Shown: positions 1-14,700, counted from the first letter of the stretch. The stretch: 64,000 bases of DNA from Branchiostoma floridae (GCF_000003815.2 NC_049994.1:14269190-14333189), one strand, 5' to 3'. Numbers and translations: made by a program. Notes: generated by a model not told the origin, from the letters alone.

Positions 1-2878
1 GTGTAAAAGGCTATCCCCCACCACCAACAAATGGAACATCTCAAAGTCTTGTTAGAGAGGAGGCTACCTGACCCCAACATAACCAAAATTCAAACCAAAT
101 GTGCCAGCAGTGCCCGCTCTCATTATCTCTCCCTGACCTTGAGCTAAAAGGACAGGCTTAACTCTGTCGCCCCTCCCCCGAATTTATGGTGAGATCAGAA
201 TTTGATGAATTCCAAACCTCTGAATAACACAGTTGTATTTCTTCTGACAGACTACTGTGTTCATAAGTCATTGGGAGAAATATCTTCCTATATGTTTATG
301 TGACTATAAATGCTGTAAAAGTTTAATGCTAAGGAATCTTAAATTGCTTTGGAAACACATGTTCACTGCCTGAAGTTTGAACCGGACAATAAAACAAGTA
401 ACAAAAAAAAACACACAGAAAGAATCAATAATTTGGCGGAATATAAAATTTGCATGAAAAAAAATTGTATATTAGTAAACAAAAACATGGTGTAAAAAAA
501 ACAAAGCAAGTGAATATGTGGTATATACCACGTACGCCAGTCCATAGCCCTGTTGAGCACATAGTGCAGACAGCTATGACTAGCCAGAAATAGCTCCTGG
601 AACTGAAGGATTATGCTAAAGGCTTTAGAGTTAGGCGGCAAAAGGAAAATATGAAATGCAGGAGGGAAGTTCTGTAATTCTGGTAAGGACTGTAAAAGCA
701 AACATAGACCCAAATGAAGGGCCAGTCTTTGAAGTTGTGTGTAAGGAGGACGGTGTTACCAAATACAGCTAGTTTGAGCCTCATCCAGGATTATTTACAT
801 TTTTCAAGTCAGAGTTCTTCTAACAACCCGGTCCCCCAACACACACATACAAACTGTGGACATGAAGCAAATGATACAGTTTGGCACTGCAAATCTTGAA
901 ATGTTTAGTCCTTTAATTCTCAAATCTCAATTTCATGACATCGTGAATACTAAGTATGCATTTCCAATGAACTACAGAATTGTTTCAATTCAAGTAGTAT
1001 TAGGCATCCTTCCATCTTTGCAGATTCAATTCATAATACTGCAAAAAAACTCCTTCCCCTTCTACTCCAAAAGTCCCCATGAAAAAAATGAATTGATGTT
1101 AACCTCAAAGCAGAAAGGCAAATTGTAACATTTTCTTAGTTCCATGTTTCTGACAATCCTCACAAGGGCCACTTCTAACAGGGAGCTTGACAAACATTAC
1201 TATTTTGACTTCCAACATCTGCTTGAAGATTAGCAGTTTGGTCACCTTTGTTCTCCGTTTAGTCGTGTTCTAATCTCTATTTCACAACCACAGCCGAATA
1301 CACATCACACATGGTGCATATGTGCAGGACACAGCATGTTACACACAAGACAAGGCTTTACACTGTACATGTAAATTGGTCCTGTGTATACTTTGTATAT
1401 TTGCTGATTCAGATTAGCGTCAAACTGTTTCCCTCATTCATTTGCATAATCCTTTAGAACTACCGTGCCCAAGATTGGCAAAAACTTGTCTGATGAAACT
1501 ATGAAGGAGTATACTTGACTTGAAATGAGCTGTTTAAGACAAGATTCTGACATGCTGTACAAAATTACACTTTTCTTGTGGAGTAAGTTGTAGAATTCCC
1601 CCTAATATTACAACAACTTCAAACATACCAAAACAATACAACATATTAGACTACGAGGATGTTACATTTACAAGGGAGTGAAAAATTGTTTTTGTCTGTC
1701 TGTTTGTGTATTTGTCTCTGCATGTTTCTGACCACAGAAAAACACAGATATTACATCAAGGGCTCTGACTGTGAAAGAGGTAAAGCTTGCCATCTTAATG
1801 GGGGGCTTTATTTTCGAAAATATGCATTTCCACTACATTTCCTGTATTTTATGACCAGGAAATCTGGAAGTATTGGCTCAGGACTCCCAGGGGTTTGGTC
1901 CACGTGACGTAAGATTGTGCAGAAGAGACGACGAAGCAGGCCACTTGAAGTGCACTTGAAGAAACCTTATAAAGTCTCAAGAAAGTAAGTTGTACATGGC
2001 AGTGAACACTACAAAAATTACAGCCCTTTGAAAATCGATATACTGTAGTTAAAATACAGTAGTTAATGTACAAACATAACACCATGTAAAATATGTATTA
2101 TCATAGTCTTGCGAGACTGATGAATGCCTACTTCAACTAGTCAAAATATAATTCAACCCTCTGTTGCCATTCTTCTACCTGTAGCTACAATATACCACAG
2201 TCCACTACGATAGTATCTGCTAGGAGAGTATCTGCTGTTATCAGGGCTTGTGCCAATGTTTCTGCGATCTGTCTTTTGACACCTGTAGAGGAGACAGGAA
2301 CAAGCCTACTGGGTTAGTGAGGGATCCACAGCAGTCAGCCTGCACAAAAATGCCTGGGGAAAATACAGGTCAGGGCACGGGTTGTATCTGGGGCTCATGA
2401 ATATTCATGAGCTGGATACTGATGTAAAAACCACAATGTGACAAACGTTTTAGAAAACTTCTTAACTAAATCTGCATCAGTTTAATTTAAAATTTCCTGT
2501 GAAACCCATTTTTCAGACATTTGTTTTATGTTGTCATAGTTAGATATCAAGTTAAATATCAATCAATACACAAGATTTTAAGCTTAACTTAACAAACGTT
2601 TTTGTTTCCAGGATATCCTATGACCTTTGGTTCAGTTCAAGGTCAAATCTTTGGGGTCATCATGATGCATGGAAACTTGCAAACAGATGAATGAACTTGT
2701 TTTGTTGCCCCTGTAGTTTAGAGGAAATATTTTAGAGGTATATATTCAGTTATATATTACTTTTTTTGAAAGAAGGAGACAGACAGAATACTGAAACAGA
2801 ATTCAATATGTCAGAGTATTACTAATATACATAGTCTGCAAAACTGTCAGAAGTTAAACAATCAGAAAATGTTACAGT
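1..2878. other. Non-coding, AT-rich, no gene recognised
   Basis: Only short chance frames without domains. A MITE-type ACATCTGCTTGAAGATTA occurs near 1213. Could be UTR or intron of a gene outside the window; the sequence does not decide. Confidence 0.4.
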
Positions 2879-3235
2879 CTTCCAACCTAACATCTGCTTG
2901 GAGATTAACCTAGCTAACCATAACTAAATCCAACATGACACTCCCTACACAAGTCACCCCACGGCCAAACATACAACCCTGTAACATTTCACTTCCCAGC
3001 CATGGATGGAACACAACAAGGTTGGTTATCTGCCAGAGAAGCCCAGCATTAGAAAACATTACGATCTATAACCCAACATCTGCTTGGAGATTACCCTCCC
3101 TAACCATAACTAAAACAGACATGACACACCCTACTCAAGTCACCACATACAACTCTGTAACATTTCACTCCCCAGCCATGGATGGAACCCAACAAGCAGC
3201 TACACTAACCACCCCACACACATGCTACTGATGTA
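2879..3235. repeat. Tandem duplication, period 186
   Basis: AACATCTGCTTGGAGATTA occurs at 2889 and 3075, with CTAACCATAACTAAA, CAAGTCACC, GTAACATTTCACT and CAGCCATGGATGGAAC repeated in the same order. No credible gene. The unit begins with the MITE terminus motif. Confidence 0.85.
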
Positions 3236-3332
3236 ATCAGAGGAAGCACTCGGACATTCCTGGTCCAATAGAGGCATCCACGACGGCAAATTTCACATAT
3301 CACTTCCAACTGACGATATCTCTGCTCCCGCT

Positions 3333-3712
3333 ATAGATGCTACGATAGCCTTACCCAACTGTAACTTTACCCGCAGTGTATCTTACAAAGTTACACTGAC
3401 AGTGATATGTTCAGTTCAGACAACTGTTGCTTTGTGTGGCAGTACATGCTAAAAATGGAAATGTCTCCAAAAGTCCGCACTTCTTCAAATCATATCTGTT
3501 TTTGAGATATCTGAAGTCTTGCTGTAGATGCTACGATAGCCTTACCCAACTGTAACTTTACACGCAGTGTATCGTACTAAGTTACACGGACAGTGATACC
3601 TTCAGTTTAGACAACTGTTGCTTTGTGTGGCTGTACATGCTAAAAATGGAAATGTCTACAAAAGTCTGCACATCTTCGAATCATATCTATGATTTTTAAA
3701 TATCTGAAGTAT
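3333..3712. repeat. Tandem duplication, period 191
   Basis: GATGCTACGATAGCCTTACC occurs at 3336 and 3527, and the two units match through GTAACTTTAC, GACAACTGTTGCTTTGTGTG, CATGCTAAAAATGGAAATG and GAATCATATCT. Non-coding. Confidence 0.9.
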
Positions 3713-4368
3713 TTTAGGTCCCTGGGTAAAGGCAGATAAAATATTACATTTCGTATGTTACAGTTCCCCAGTTGTTTTGCTGTAGAGTAGACATTTGTAT
3801 GTCATGTAACTGTGAGGGGTGGGCATCTTTTAAGTAGGTTAAACGTATACAGAAGTAGAGTAATGCTATTGTTTGGGGACAAAAGGGGAGAAACAACATA
3901 CTCCAGACTAGTGTTTGAAACAAAGTTTGTATGTTGCTTCCTGAACGTAAAAAACGATACTCTGAGAAAAGTATGTGCCTACGTAATCCCATACGCCGCT
4001 GGAGTATCTCCTAGCCGTCCACACAATACGCCCAACACCCCTCGTGAAAAGCCCCAATATTTGTCTAGCTTTTCAGCCACCCAAACATAAACTTTGCTCG
4101 CGAGACAAAAGAAACACCACTTGCGCCATTGGGAAGCAGGCCCGTGACCCCAGTTCCACGGAACAGAGCCAGCGCAAGGGCCTTGCATCGCGCTCGGAGA
4201 CCGACAAGTACGCAAGACACCAATTAAATCAACTTACCCCACTGGAGAACTACCGCACCGTGGCGCGCCGTTTTCAGCTGGCATACACCCCTCGTAGAGC
4301 ACCCACGCTATAAAAGCACCAGGTCCCATATCTTGAATATCTAACATATAGAAGCTTCTAGCGAAACC

Positions 4369-5285
4369 NNNNNNNNNNNNNNNNNNNNNNNNNNNNNNNN
4401 NNNNNNNNNNNNNNNNNNNNNNNNNNNNNNNNNNNNNNNNNNNNNNNNNNNNNNNNNNNNNNNNNNNNNNNNNNNNNNNNNNNNNNNNNNNNNNNNNNNN
4501 NNNNNNNNNNNNNNNNNNNNNNNNNNNNNNNNNNNNNNNNNNNNNNNNNNNNNNNNNNNNNNNNNNNNNNNNNNNNNNNNNNNNNNNNNNNNNNNNNNNN
4601 NNNNNNNNNNNNNNNNNNNNNNNNNNNNNNNNNNNNNNNNNNNNNNNNNNNNNNNNNNNNNNNNNNNNNNNNNNNNNNNNNNNNNNNNNNNNNNNNNNNN
4701 NNNNNNNNNNNNNNNNNNNNNNNNNNNNNNNNNNNNNNNNNNNNNNNNNNNNNNNNNNNNNNNNNNNNNNNNNNNNNNNNNNNNNNNNNNNNNNNNNNNN
4801 NNNNNNNNNNNNNNNNNNNNNNNNNNNNNNNNNNNNNNNNNNNNNNNNNNNNNNNNNNNNNNNNNNNNNNNNNNNNNNNNNNNNNNNNNNNNNNNNNNNN
4901 NNNNNNNNNNNNNNNNNNNNNNNNNNNNNNNNNNNNNNNNNNNNNNNNNNNNNNNNNNNNNNNNNNNNNNNNNNNNNNNNNNNNNNNNNNNNNNNNNNNN
5001 NNNNNNNNNNNNNNNNNNNNNNNNNNNNNNNNNNNNNNNNNNNNNNNNNNNNNNNNNNNNNNNNNNNNNNNNNNNNNNNNNNNNNNNNNNNNNNNNNNNN
5101 NNNNNNNNNNNNNNNNNNNNNNNNNNNNNNNNNNNNNNNNNNNNNNNNNNNNNNNNNNNNNNNNNNNNNNNNNNNNNNNNNNNNNNNNNNNNNNNNNNNN
5201 NNNNNNNNNNNNNNNNNNNNNNNNNNNNNNNNNNNNNNNNNNNNNNNNNNNNNNNNNNNNNNNNNNNNNNNNNNNNNNNNNNNNN
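4369..5285. other. Assembly gap
   Basis: 917 undetermined bases. Any open frame across it is meaningless. Further gaps at 6135-6306 (172 bases) and 25446-26035 (590 bases). Confidence 1.
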
Positions 5286-6365
5286 AACCCAGGCCAAGGG
5301 CACCAAAAGGACACCAAAGGTACAAAACTAGGGTCATAGCTCTGCACCAATCAAAACTTTAGTACATCAAGGCAATTATGAGTGACGCATCTTATTGGTT
5401 GTCCGATAATTTGCATAACGGTAGTCCATACAGAACTATTACCTCTAAATCATAACAACATTGTTTGAATTTTCATGCATATTTTCCTGAGGCTTATCAA
5501 GACCAGATGGTAGACCAATAATAATAGCCTGGACTCCACAAAAGTTTATCATTATGGAAAAAAATTCAATAACAACAATCTAATTTTAAAATAAAAACTT
5601 TGTTGGCTTTGAATACGACTTTGTGAACCTTAGTATTTGGAACCAAGGAGGTTCTATCAGAGACAATACAATTTGCTAAGTTCTCTCTCTGTTCACAAAA
5701 ACAATGAATTGAACAATAGAATTTTAGCAACAAGTTATTAATATAAAAAGTCATATCCCCAAAAGAAATATTTGTACTTGGATTCAAATTTAGTATTTTG
5801 TTGCAAAGAAATGCAAAGAAATTCTGACAAATTTTCTTTCTTGATTCATACAGTTTCATCGTTGAGGTCCTATAACATCAACAAAGACATCTAGAATTCC
5901 CCATGTTATGGTGCTCCAACAGACTCCTGCCATTGTGTAAATAAACATGTCTTTTCTAGTTGATTATGATATATGTAGGTTGCAGGTGCAGGGCGCAGTG
6001 TGCCCTCAAGCCTTTTACGAACAATTATCTCTCTTTGACATTGTTTTAATAAGGAGCCTCTACAACATTCCATCAATACACATAGTACATACTCATACAC
6101 TTACATCTATATAACGTACATATAAACATTTAGCNNNNNNNNNNNNNNNNNNNNNNNNNNNNNNNNNNNNNNNNNNNNNNNNNNNNNNNNNNNNNNNNNN
6201 NNNNNNNNNNNNNNNNNNNNNNNNNNNNNNNNNNNNNNNNNNNNNNNNNNNNNNNNNNNNNNNNNNNNNNNNNNNNNNNNNNNNNNNNNNNNNNNNNNNN
6301 NNNNNNATGCACAGACCGTTATACTTTGCATAGGACATGCTTTGAGTCGATACTCTTCTCAGCGA

Positions 6366-6432
6366 CCACCTGTCCAAATCGACCGTTTTTGTCCGGTCCC
6401 CCGGGTGGTCGTCTTGGGCAGGTTTGACTGTA
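6366..6432. repeat. Dispersed repeat with CAGTCAAACCTGCCC end
   Basis: GCGACCACCTGTCCAAA, GGTGGTCGTCTTGGGC and GGGCAGGTTTGACTG follow the second gap. The same end (CAGTCAAACCTGCCCGAGCG then ACCACCT) lies at 10859-10886. A dispersed element end of unknown class. Confidence 0.5.
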
Positions 6433-9400
6433 TATCACAAATACTAACTTACCTTCATCCAAAGACATTCAAATCTTTGAATATTATCTCCCAATAAACT
6501 TAAACATGTGTCTTTGTATCTATAGCATGTCAAATTTGTCAATGTTTAACACATCAAACAATCTACCTAAAAATATTGCATATTGATGCAAATTCACTAC
6601 TATTTTGTATATATTCAAGGCTATATTATACTTGTATGTGTGCCCCTGTCCCCACATCTTCAATTTTTTTATGAAGAAAAAAGGAGATCAAAAAACCAAA
6701 AACTTGACCAAAAAATAAATGCTAACATCTACCAGCATGTGAAATCCTAGGAGCTAGCACCCTATAATTCTCCAGAGAGAGAGAAACCACCTTTACAGGA
6801 AACCCTCTCATATCTAGTGTTACCATCATCAAGGTAACAAAGGGAAGACTGGAATGTGAGCAGGGCTGATTATAGTCTGCCACTTTTTGTGTAAGGCTTC
6901 ACAACAAGTCTCTCCCCAGAGATTATACCACATATGTCACATTCCTGAAGGGAAGCCTCACTGGTGCAATAAAACACAAAAACCTTCAAGAAAACATGCT
7001 GTCAAAATATGCTCCCTTCTGGGGTTGATTGACACCAAAGAAACATCAAAAAGAGATTCAAATCAGGAGCAGAAAATAATCATTACTCTTGTGCTATACA
7101 TAATTGATAAGTTATAAACAGGGGGAGATCCTCTAGGAATAAAGTGATTTTCTTACCAGATATATTTGCAAGTACTTATCTGTATCCTACTACATAAACA
7201 AAAGGTTTACAGTTGTACAAATACTTCTTGTTTTGAGTGAGTTTCAAACAAAACAAAGATGAGGGTAGGCTCTAAATTAAGCTGAGCAAAAATAACACAA
7301 AATATCCCCAATAAAGATTACTAGCATTTGGTATCTCAAAATAAAACATTTGAGAAAACTTCGACGAGATGTGAGGGAATCTATCATGATAAATCTTCAA
7401 GACTTACTCCTGGTGTTTTCAAGATTTTACCCAAAAAGCAGTAGGAATGTTCAGTGATACAGTGGACCAATTTTATCAGGTAATTGTGTGAATCGTAATT
7501 TACTTTTGTACCATGTCTAAAGGAATCTTCCCAAGCCGAAGCCGCTCCTATTCATTTCAATTGTCTCCCTATCCATAATGACAATAGCCAATTGTCAGTG
7601 TGTTGCGAATCGCTGAATTTCCTATTGTTTTTGGCCTCCCCCTGTGTTGTCCTCAAATCGCATTCAAGACAGCGTGATTTCGATTACACATCCATTTGTG
7701 AAACAGACACAAGAAAAATCTACACGGGGCGTCCGGAAGAAACCCACAAAACTGACGAAAATCGTCGACAAACTTTTTCTATCCTTCCGTGGCTCGAAGT
7801 ATTTGATAAACACTACAGTTGTAAATTCTCTGTTTATATCGACGTTTGGTTGAAAGAAGTCGCTGGAAAAAAGGCGTGCTAGTCGGCTTACTAAACGGCA
7901 AATAACTCATCAAAATAAGCGGGTTTGTGTTGGAAAAGTATACCACGGGCTTGTATCTATTTCAAAGGCCCTTGAAGCCGCGTTGGGAGAACCCTTGAGG
8001 TAGTTTTACGCGGATGCGCTCGGATAGCGCTACACAAACGCCGGGAAAGACAAGTGGTCTACACTCCGACAGCTACACACCACTGAGCACCGAAAAATAA
8101 ACGTTCCAGACGGAAGACAAATACTTCACTTCTTTACAACACCTTTCCTTTATCTAAACTTCTCAAAGTATCGCCTTTCCAACAAAAATATATTTCTGAG
8201 GAAGAAAGGTCATAAGAGATTCTGGCCTTGGTGTGAAACGTTTCCCGCTAATTCTGCAGTAGAAAAATATCCCAGGAAATCATTAAATAAACTACTTAAT
8301 CGAGAATATAAACAAAGTGACTCAGAGCCGATCCTGACAGTTTTTGAGGTTCCGGAAAACGCGGAGTAAGAGGAGAGTCCCATCGCGCGAGCCGGGGTTG
8401 ACAGACGGGCGAATGGTTCACTGGTCGCCGTAAAATAAACTTTCCATGCACGGGACGATATGAAAGGGACTCGGCAAGCTGATACCCGTAAACAACCGAC
8501 TGAGAGCCGGTACAGACCCATGTGCTTCAGGAGATACGGAAAATTTTCATAGGAGGATTTAGATCCAAGGAAAACAACAACGTCTGGCTGTGATAATGCA
8601 AGAAGGCACAACGGAAACTACAAAGATGGCAGCGGCCCAGTCGGGGTCCGAGTTTGGAGTTCGAATCCCCAACACACATCGCTGCACAGACGAACCGTCT
8701 GTTTCAAAAACACGGGACATTCCCGCGAACTACCCCACCTAAACCTACAACAATCCCCTGTTTCATACCCAAAATAGGACAAGAGACATCAATAATAATA
8801 AAACTAACAGAAGCAACAAGTTGATCAGCAAACTTTTGCTGTTTTCCGCTCGAAAAGTGGCGAATTTTTCGCCCGAAATCGGGAGAGGTCAGGCAAGCGG
8901 ACGTTCTCGTCCAGCCACCCTCCCCCCAAAACTGCGGGAATCGAACCCAAGATCTCGACTTTCCAGTCGGATGTGGGTACCCCAATACGACAGGAGAAAA
9001 TCCAAACTGTACATAAACAGGCTAGTGGCGATGGGGGCTTAGTGAAGAGGATTTAGTGAACAGTATTTACCTGAGAAGAAGACGAGAAACTTGAAACGAC
9101 CCGTGCCCGGCTGGAGTCAACTTGGTGGGGTGGATTCGATCTGCAGGACACCGCCGCCTAAACTCGTGAAAATACTCCTCAAATCGGCGAATACTTCCTC
9201 CAAACGACCCAAGGATGCAACACTATCTTCTCTACGACTTGTCAGAGTCGGAATTGCAGCAGAATTCCTGGTAGAAGCCCGTTTAGAGGCAGGTTTTTCG
9301 GAGCCCGTAAGCTCCCTTTGCTGTTCAGCTGGTCCTCAGGACTCACAGATCCCTAGCCCCGCTCAGAGCGATGACAGATCGGCGCGTAGGAAATTCATCC

Positions 9401-11370
9401 GCGCGCTCCCAAACTTTCTAAACTCCTATTTTAATCCTCCCAAAGAACCCTCTAACGTTTAAAAATCATCTCAAACACATTTAAGGAAAAAATATCCTTC
9501 GGAGGAAATGATATGTTTAAAAATTTTCGGAATTTAAAGATTTCGCAAAGAGTTTGGCGGGACTATTTTGTGAGTGAAAGTGCGTGATCAGGCAGAGTGG
9601 AGCAGGCCATGTGCATGAAGCGACTTGCTGCACAGCCGATTACATTTTCGGTCCGATGAACACACTCAAACTAAACGATTCTTTCACCCAGGCTGCACTG
9701 AAAACGTAGCTAAGACCTCAGGCAACGCGAACTATAACAAAAGTGCATTTTTATAGCTCCAAAAAGGGCAGAAAGCGAGGCAATATGGTCGCAGACGTTT
9801 GCGATTGAAATTCAAGAAAGGGTCGAAGAAGGAGCGAACTCCCGCTGCGAGAATTTCCTTCTGACTCTCAGCTGATCCCCTGTCATATTCATGAGACTTT
9901 CTTCCAGACTATGGACTGAAAGATCCACAGGATTATTCAAACTTCCGAAACCGATTGCTTGCGCTTTCAAACTTACTTGTTTCTTCGTGCAAATTTGGGT
10001 TGTGTTGGTATGAGTCTTTTGGGATCGGCCCAGCAGAATTCCAATGGAGGACGCGGTGTCGAATTTCTGATTCTAATTTGAACCCGAACTCCGCTCATTT
10101 ATTTTTAATTACGGGGCGATTTGTCGGAGCTGAGTTGTTTTGGTTTTAGCGCCACCTGGATGACATCACAGTTGGCTGTATGTAACCCCTGAAGAAAATG
10201 GGCCAACTATGCGCTCTGTCATAACACTAAAGAGTGCCATTTGTAATAGTGATGGAATGTAAGGTTTCCATGTGCATACTGTGCTGTAGTGTAGAGACTT
10301 GAGTAGACTAGACCAAGGGCGCTATGGACTAAACAAGAGTACTGTAAAAGACGTAAACAGTGTAGAGTAGAGTAGACTAGAACTTGAAGTAGGGTAGAAC
10401 AACCGTTTACGTTAGTCTATTGTAGCAGAGTATTGTAGAATAGAAAAGTTGTTAAATAGAAGAGATGTATAGAGTATTGTTGTGTTGAGACGAATAGTGT
10501 AGAATAGTTTTGCAATCATCATTTTCAAGTTATTCTTTGAATAAAAATGAACATTTAGATGTTTATTTTTTTTATTACCCGAACTGACTTTGATAAGAAT
10601 GCACAAAAGAAACATGGGAATTGGTTTTATGGCATCCGAAAAATAACATCACATTCATTTATATGCGTAGCAATCAATGTGACGTCGGAATACACATCTA
10701 GGGATCTAGAATTAGTATGGAATCTTTTATCCAAATATTTTGAGTATCTGCCACTATCATAGTCACTGTGATACTCAAATTTGTCACACATTTTCCGAAG
10801 CAACTTGATATTGAAATATATACTGTCAAAGTTTAAACATTTTGTGCAATGTTGAGATACAGTCAAACCTGCCCGAGCGACCACCTCTTCTCAACAAAAA
10901 CTACTTTTCCGAATCTCATGCTGTACATTGTACTTTTTCGTATTTACGATTTGTAACTATCGTGCGACAGAATTGTAAGTTGTAGCATAAACATACACGT
11001 GTGTACACGTACTTATGTCAAATAAGTGAAACCGTGACCTCCAAAAGTTTGCAAAAACTCCAAAAAGTATTTTAAGTTAAAGGTACTTGGCATAAAGGCC
11101 ATATACGTACAACAAAGAGATTTATGCATAGCATCTACTTATGACGATTTCCAATTCAACCTTGCATAAGTTTTTCATAGTCTAACACAAAATTCTGGCT
11201 TTGTCTCACATTGTACACTGTGTTTTCTTTCAATATTTATAGTTCCATTATTAAATTAATGTTACTATATAGATAGTTGTCTCAGTATACTTAAGTTTGC
11301 CTTACATGTTGTAATCGTTATAATTGTTGTACAATAAACTTTGACTTGGCTTGACTGGTAGAAGCTACAG
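6433..11370. other. Non-coding stretch with a CpG-richer core at about 8.3-9.4 kb
   Basis: Between 8.3 and 9.4 kb CpG is frequent (CCATCGCGCGAGCCGGGG, GATCGGCGCGTAGG), unlike the AT-rich flanks. This may mark a promoter or first exon, but no frame there has a domain, and I name no gene. 10.24-10.53 kb is full of degenerate GTAGA units (GTAGAGTAGAGTAGACTAGA). Confidence 0.35.
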
Positions 11371-11374
11371 TCGC

Positions 11375-11700
11375 ATTGTTTTCTGTCTATAAACGGGCCG
11401 GGCTTTAAAACCAATATTTTCGGAAACCGGAGGATTCTTAACCAGAAAATACAGGATAAAAGCGACAAAAAAAAGTTTATTCCAGGAACTGGTGTTTTTC
11501 ATAGTACAAGCAAGGAAAGCTCCTTGGTACAAGCTGTAAACTTTTACAGTACAATTCATAACTGTAGCACTGTTTCGTGTCTATAAACGGGCTGGGCTTT
11601 AAAACCAATATTTTCGGAATCCGGAAGATTTTTAACCAGAAAACACAGGATAAGAGCGACAAAACAAAGTTTATCCCATGGAGCTGGTGTTTGTATATTT
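11375..11700. repeat. Two direct repeats, period 194
   Basis: GTCTATAAACGGGC at 11385 and 11579 opens a shared block: GGGCTTTAAAACCAATATTT, AACCAGAAAA, CAGGATAA, GCGACAAAA, AAAGTTTAT, CTGGTGTTT. The spacer between the blocks is unique. Confidence 0.85.
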
Positions 11701-14700
11701 CAGACAGGTTTGACACCTGTGCTTGAGTTAGTAATCCGACTGATTCCGCACGGTATGATATTTGGTTTCTCAGCATCGCTTCGTCAGCCGAAAACAAAAA
11801 CCACATGGGCTACAAAAAGAGAAGACCTAGAACAAAACTTCTATCATTATCTACTATTTCACGTATGATTAGATTTTTTTAATAAAAAGATTGTGTAAAA
11901 TATTTGTCACATAACGTTAGGATCGACATTCTCTTCTGAAGACTTGATCAGATCCCCCAAAATTTAAGCATGAATTCGTTGGTTTTCAACTTTAAAAAAG
12001 ACAACTGAATTTAATTATGACATAAAGGAAGAGTAATCAGAGAGAGAATATTGGTTGTTGAAAATACATTGCGTAAAATCACTCAGAAAACATAGATAAC
12101 GTTATCTCCACTCCATCATGGAAATCACATATCGAGGTACTAGGTACGACTTTGTGCCTACACATTTGTTACATGATTGGTGATACAGTACACTTTGTTG
12201 TGACGTACACATAATTTTCAACGTATGATTCGTTTGTTGTAAAATATTGTGTAAAATGTTCGTTGTTAGTAGAGTCGAATTTGAATAAAGTTAAAGTCGA
12301 ATTCCGACCTCTTCGCAATAACTAGATCAAATCCACAAAAAGTTAAGCATAAACTCATTATCAATTTATGCAGCCAACCTTACTTGTCAAATCAGTACCA
12401 TTTGGGTTTTGTTTATGAAAAAATATTGATTGTTGAAACTATATCACATGACTTACTGAGGTCCGCATTCTTTCTACCGACGCATGCGTTACAGGATTGG
12501 TAATACAGCATACTATCTTACGGTTCTTTTCCATGTGTGAATAATTTTTAGTACATTATGCCAACATGTTCTTTATAACATTTTATCACAAACATTTGTC
12601 CAGTGGTTAAGATTTTGATCGAAATATTATTGTTCCATCCTGGATGTGTTACCATCATAAACACATTTCATGTATGATTCGTTTTTATAAAAAGATTGTG
12701 TGAAATGTTGTTAGTTAATAGAGTCGAAAGTGTTTCCGTAATAACTATAGGCCTATGTCAAATTTAACAAAAAAAGTTTAGCTAAACGCATAGCACAAAT
12801 ACCAACATGTTCCTCGTAACATTTTATCACAGATTCTCAGTATATCATGAAGGTTATACGATACGGCGATAATATACTCAAGCAACTAGATACTAGTATG
12901 TTTTTGATTCGTGTTGCGAGTCATTCATAAGGCCGCCAATTCGCATAATTTCTATGGGGCAAACATTTCAACATTTTGGAAAACTTGGTTACAACTGCTC
13001 GTCGCTATTTTCAAAAGGCAACGTAACCGAGTCGGGAAACAGGCAACAAATGGTGTATGAATACAGAGGCGCTAAATCCGCTACACCTGTTCTCATATGG
13101 CCATCACACATACATACACTTATCACACACATAGGTGGCAAATTTCTAAGGAGATAATCAGCTCGTTATCAGTCCCTATTTTAGCTCCGTTGTACCCTCC
13201 AAGCAGAGGTTCGGCTACAGCTGTTTTGACTTGTTTTTAGCCATTTTTGACGGCTTTTCTACCGTAATCTTCATGTAAGGTACGCTCAGGTAAACACCAA
13301 CTATTCTGAACTTGTCCCTATATCTGTGTCATTCATCGTTCGCAAAACAATGCCAACCGTGCGCATGTTGCATACGCTTCGAAGTTTGATGGTGATATGG
13401 GATATTGCATGACAGATATCTTGATTTAAGAAATTAAAACTAGAAAGATCTAGTGGGGACTGTGCCTGAAAAATTGACAAACTTTTTCACGCCTACGCTC
13501 AGTTGTCTGTCTTCTGTCTGTGTATGTCATTGGCTTCAAGCTGCTACAAAATTATATCTGTATGTTGTTGCTTTTTATCGACCCCGTTATTATATGATAC
13601 GCATGTGATATGCAACTTTTACATCGATTTTAAAAGTTGAGTCCAAAAGATGAATTTTGAGCTGACTCCTAACCACAGCTTTGAGCTGGAATATGAAAAC
13701 AGGAATTTTGTCTTTCACGGGCCGCATACGTGTACAAGAAATCGCTATATTTCCACCTTACCTCTGCCTGGAGTGAAGCGTAATAACTTCCTAGTATGTA
13801 ACAGACTGTCGACAATCAAAGATGTCAAATTCACTTGAATTCGTTGTCTAACATGACCGTGCTTGTGCGTATACAGTTCTACTATTGCTAGTATTAGCCA
13901 CCAGTTTTCAACTAATTGTTACAGATCATAGAGATGATAAACAATTAAATTTCGTTGTCCATGATAGAATACACGACTAAATACACATCTTAAAACAAAA
14001 ACAACACATATCGACGTGAACAAATAACCCCACACACCTGTCGTACAGGAGAAACCCCCACAGCTAACGTCACTGCTCACCTGTGTGCCGCCTCACCTGG
14101 TACAAGACGCAGGTAGCTGAAGTAGGTGTGTCGTCACACCTTCGGTACACACTTTTTACGACTTGCTAATGATTAATGGTTCACCCTTAATAGACCAAAC
14201 TGTTTGGGTAAAAATGATTAGGAGTGGGCACGTTATCGCGGGTTGTACAATGCGTTCTGTAGTCCTCTGGGTGAACCTTATCGGTTCATATTTATTCTAT
14301 TATTCCTACTGATATGTCGACTGGTCAAATCAAGCATGGCGCGCCTGTAGTGGGAGGGGGGAGCCGGTGGGAGTTAGAGCGAAGGCGTGTAGCGATGGAA
14401 TCAAATTTTGTGCAGTGATATCAGAGGCAATTTTTCTTGAAATGACAAACCGTAACCAGGGCGTATTGGGGAGTAAAAAGAGGTAAAGTTTTATTAGATT
14501 AGACGGACTTTTGTGGAGTGTAGGGAAGCACGATTTTTGTTCTTGAATATGACTCTTTTTTGGCTCAACAAATAAGCCCTACACCACTGGGCTATTGTAA
14601 ATGTCTTTAATTTCGAGGCAATGAAAAAACGGGTGTTTGCTATAGAACTTTTGTCGCATAATGCTACAGTAAAGGAGACAAGGTAGTTTCAATTTCGCAG

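Noticed and set aside
4234-5350. Open frames of 320-370 codons across 4.2-5.3 kb, and similar ones at 6.1-6.4 and 25.3-26.2 kb
   Set aside because: Made almost wholly of undetermined bases in assembly gaps.
8934-8985. tRNA-like minus-strand sequence with GGGTTCGATTCCCGC and CTGGAAA loop
   Set aside because: A B box and a Ser-GGA-like loop are present, but no acceptor stem or D arm can be formed. At most a tRNA-derived relic.
9091-9462. 123-codon plus frame in the CpG-rich 9-kb region
   Set aside because: No domain, no signal peptide, no clear splice continuation; the composition is explained by the GC-rich DNA.
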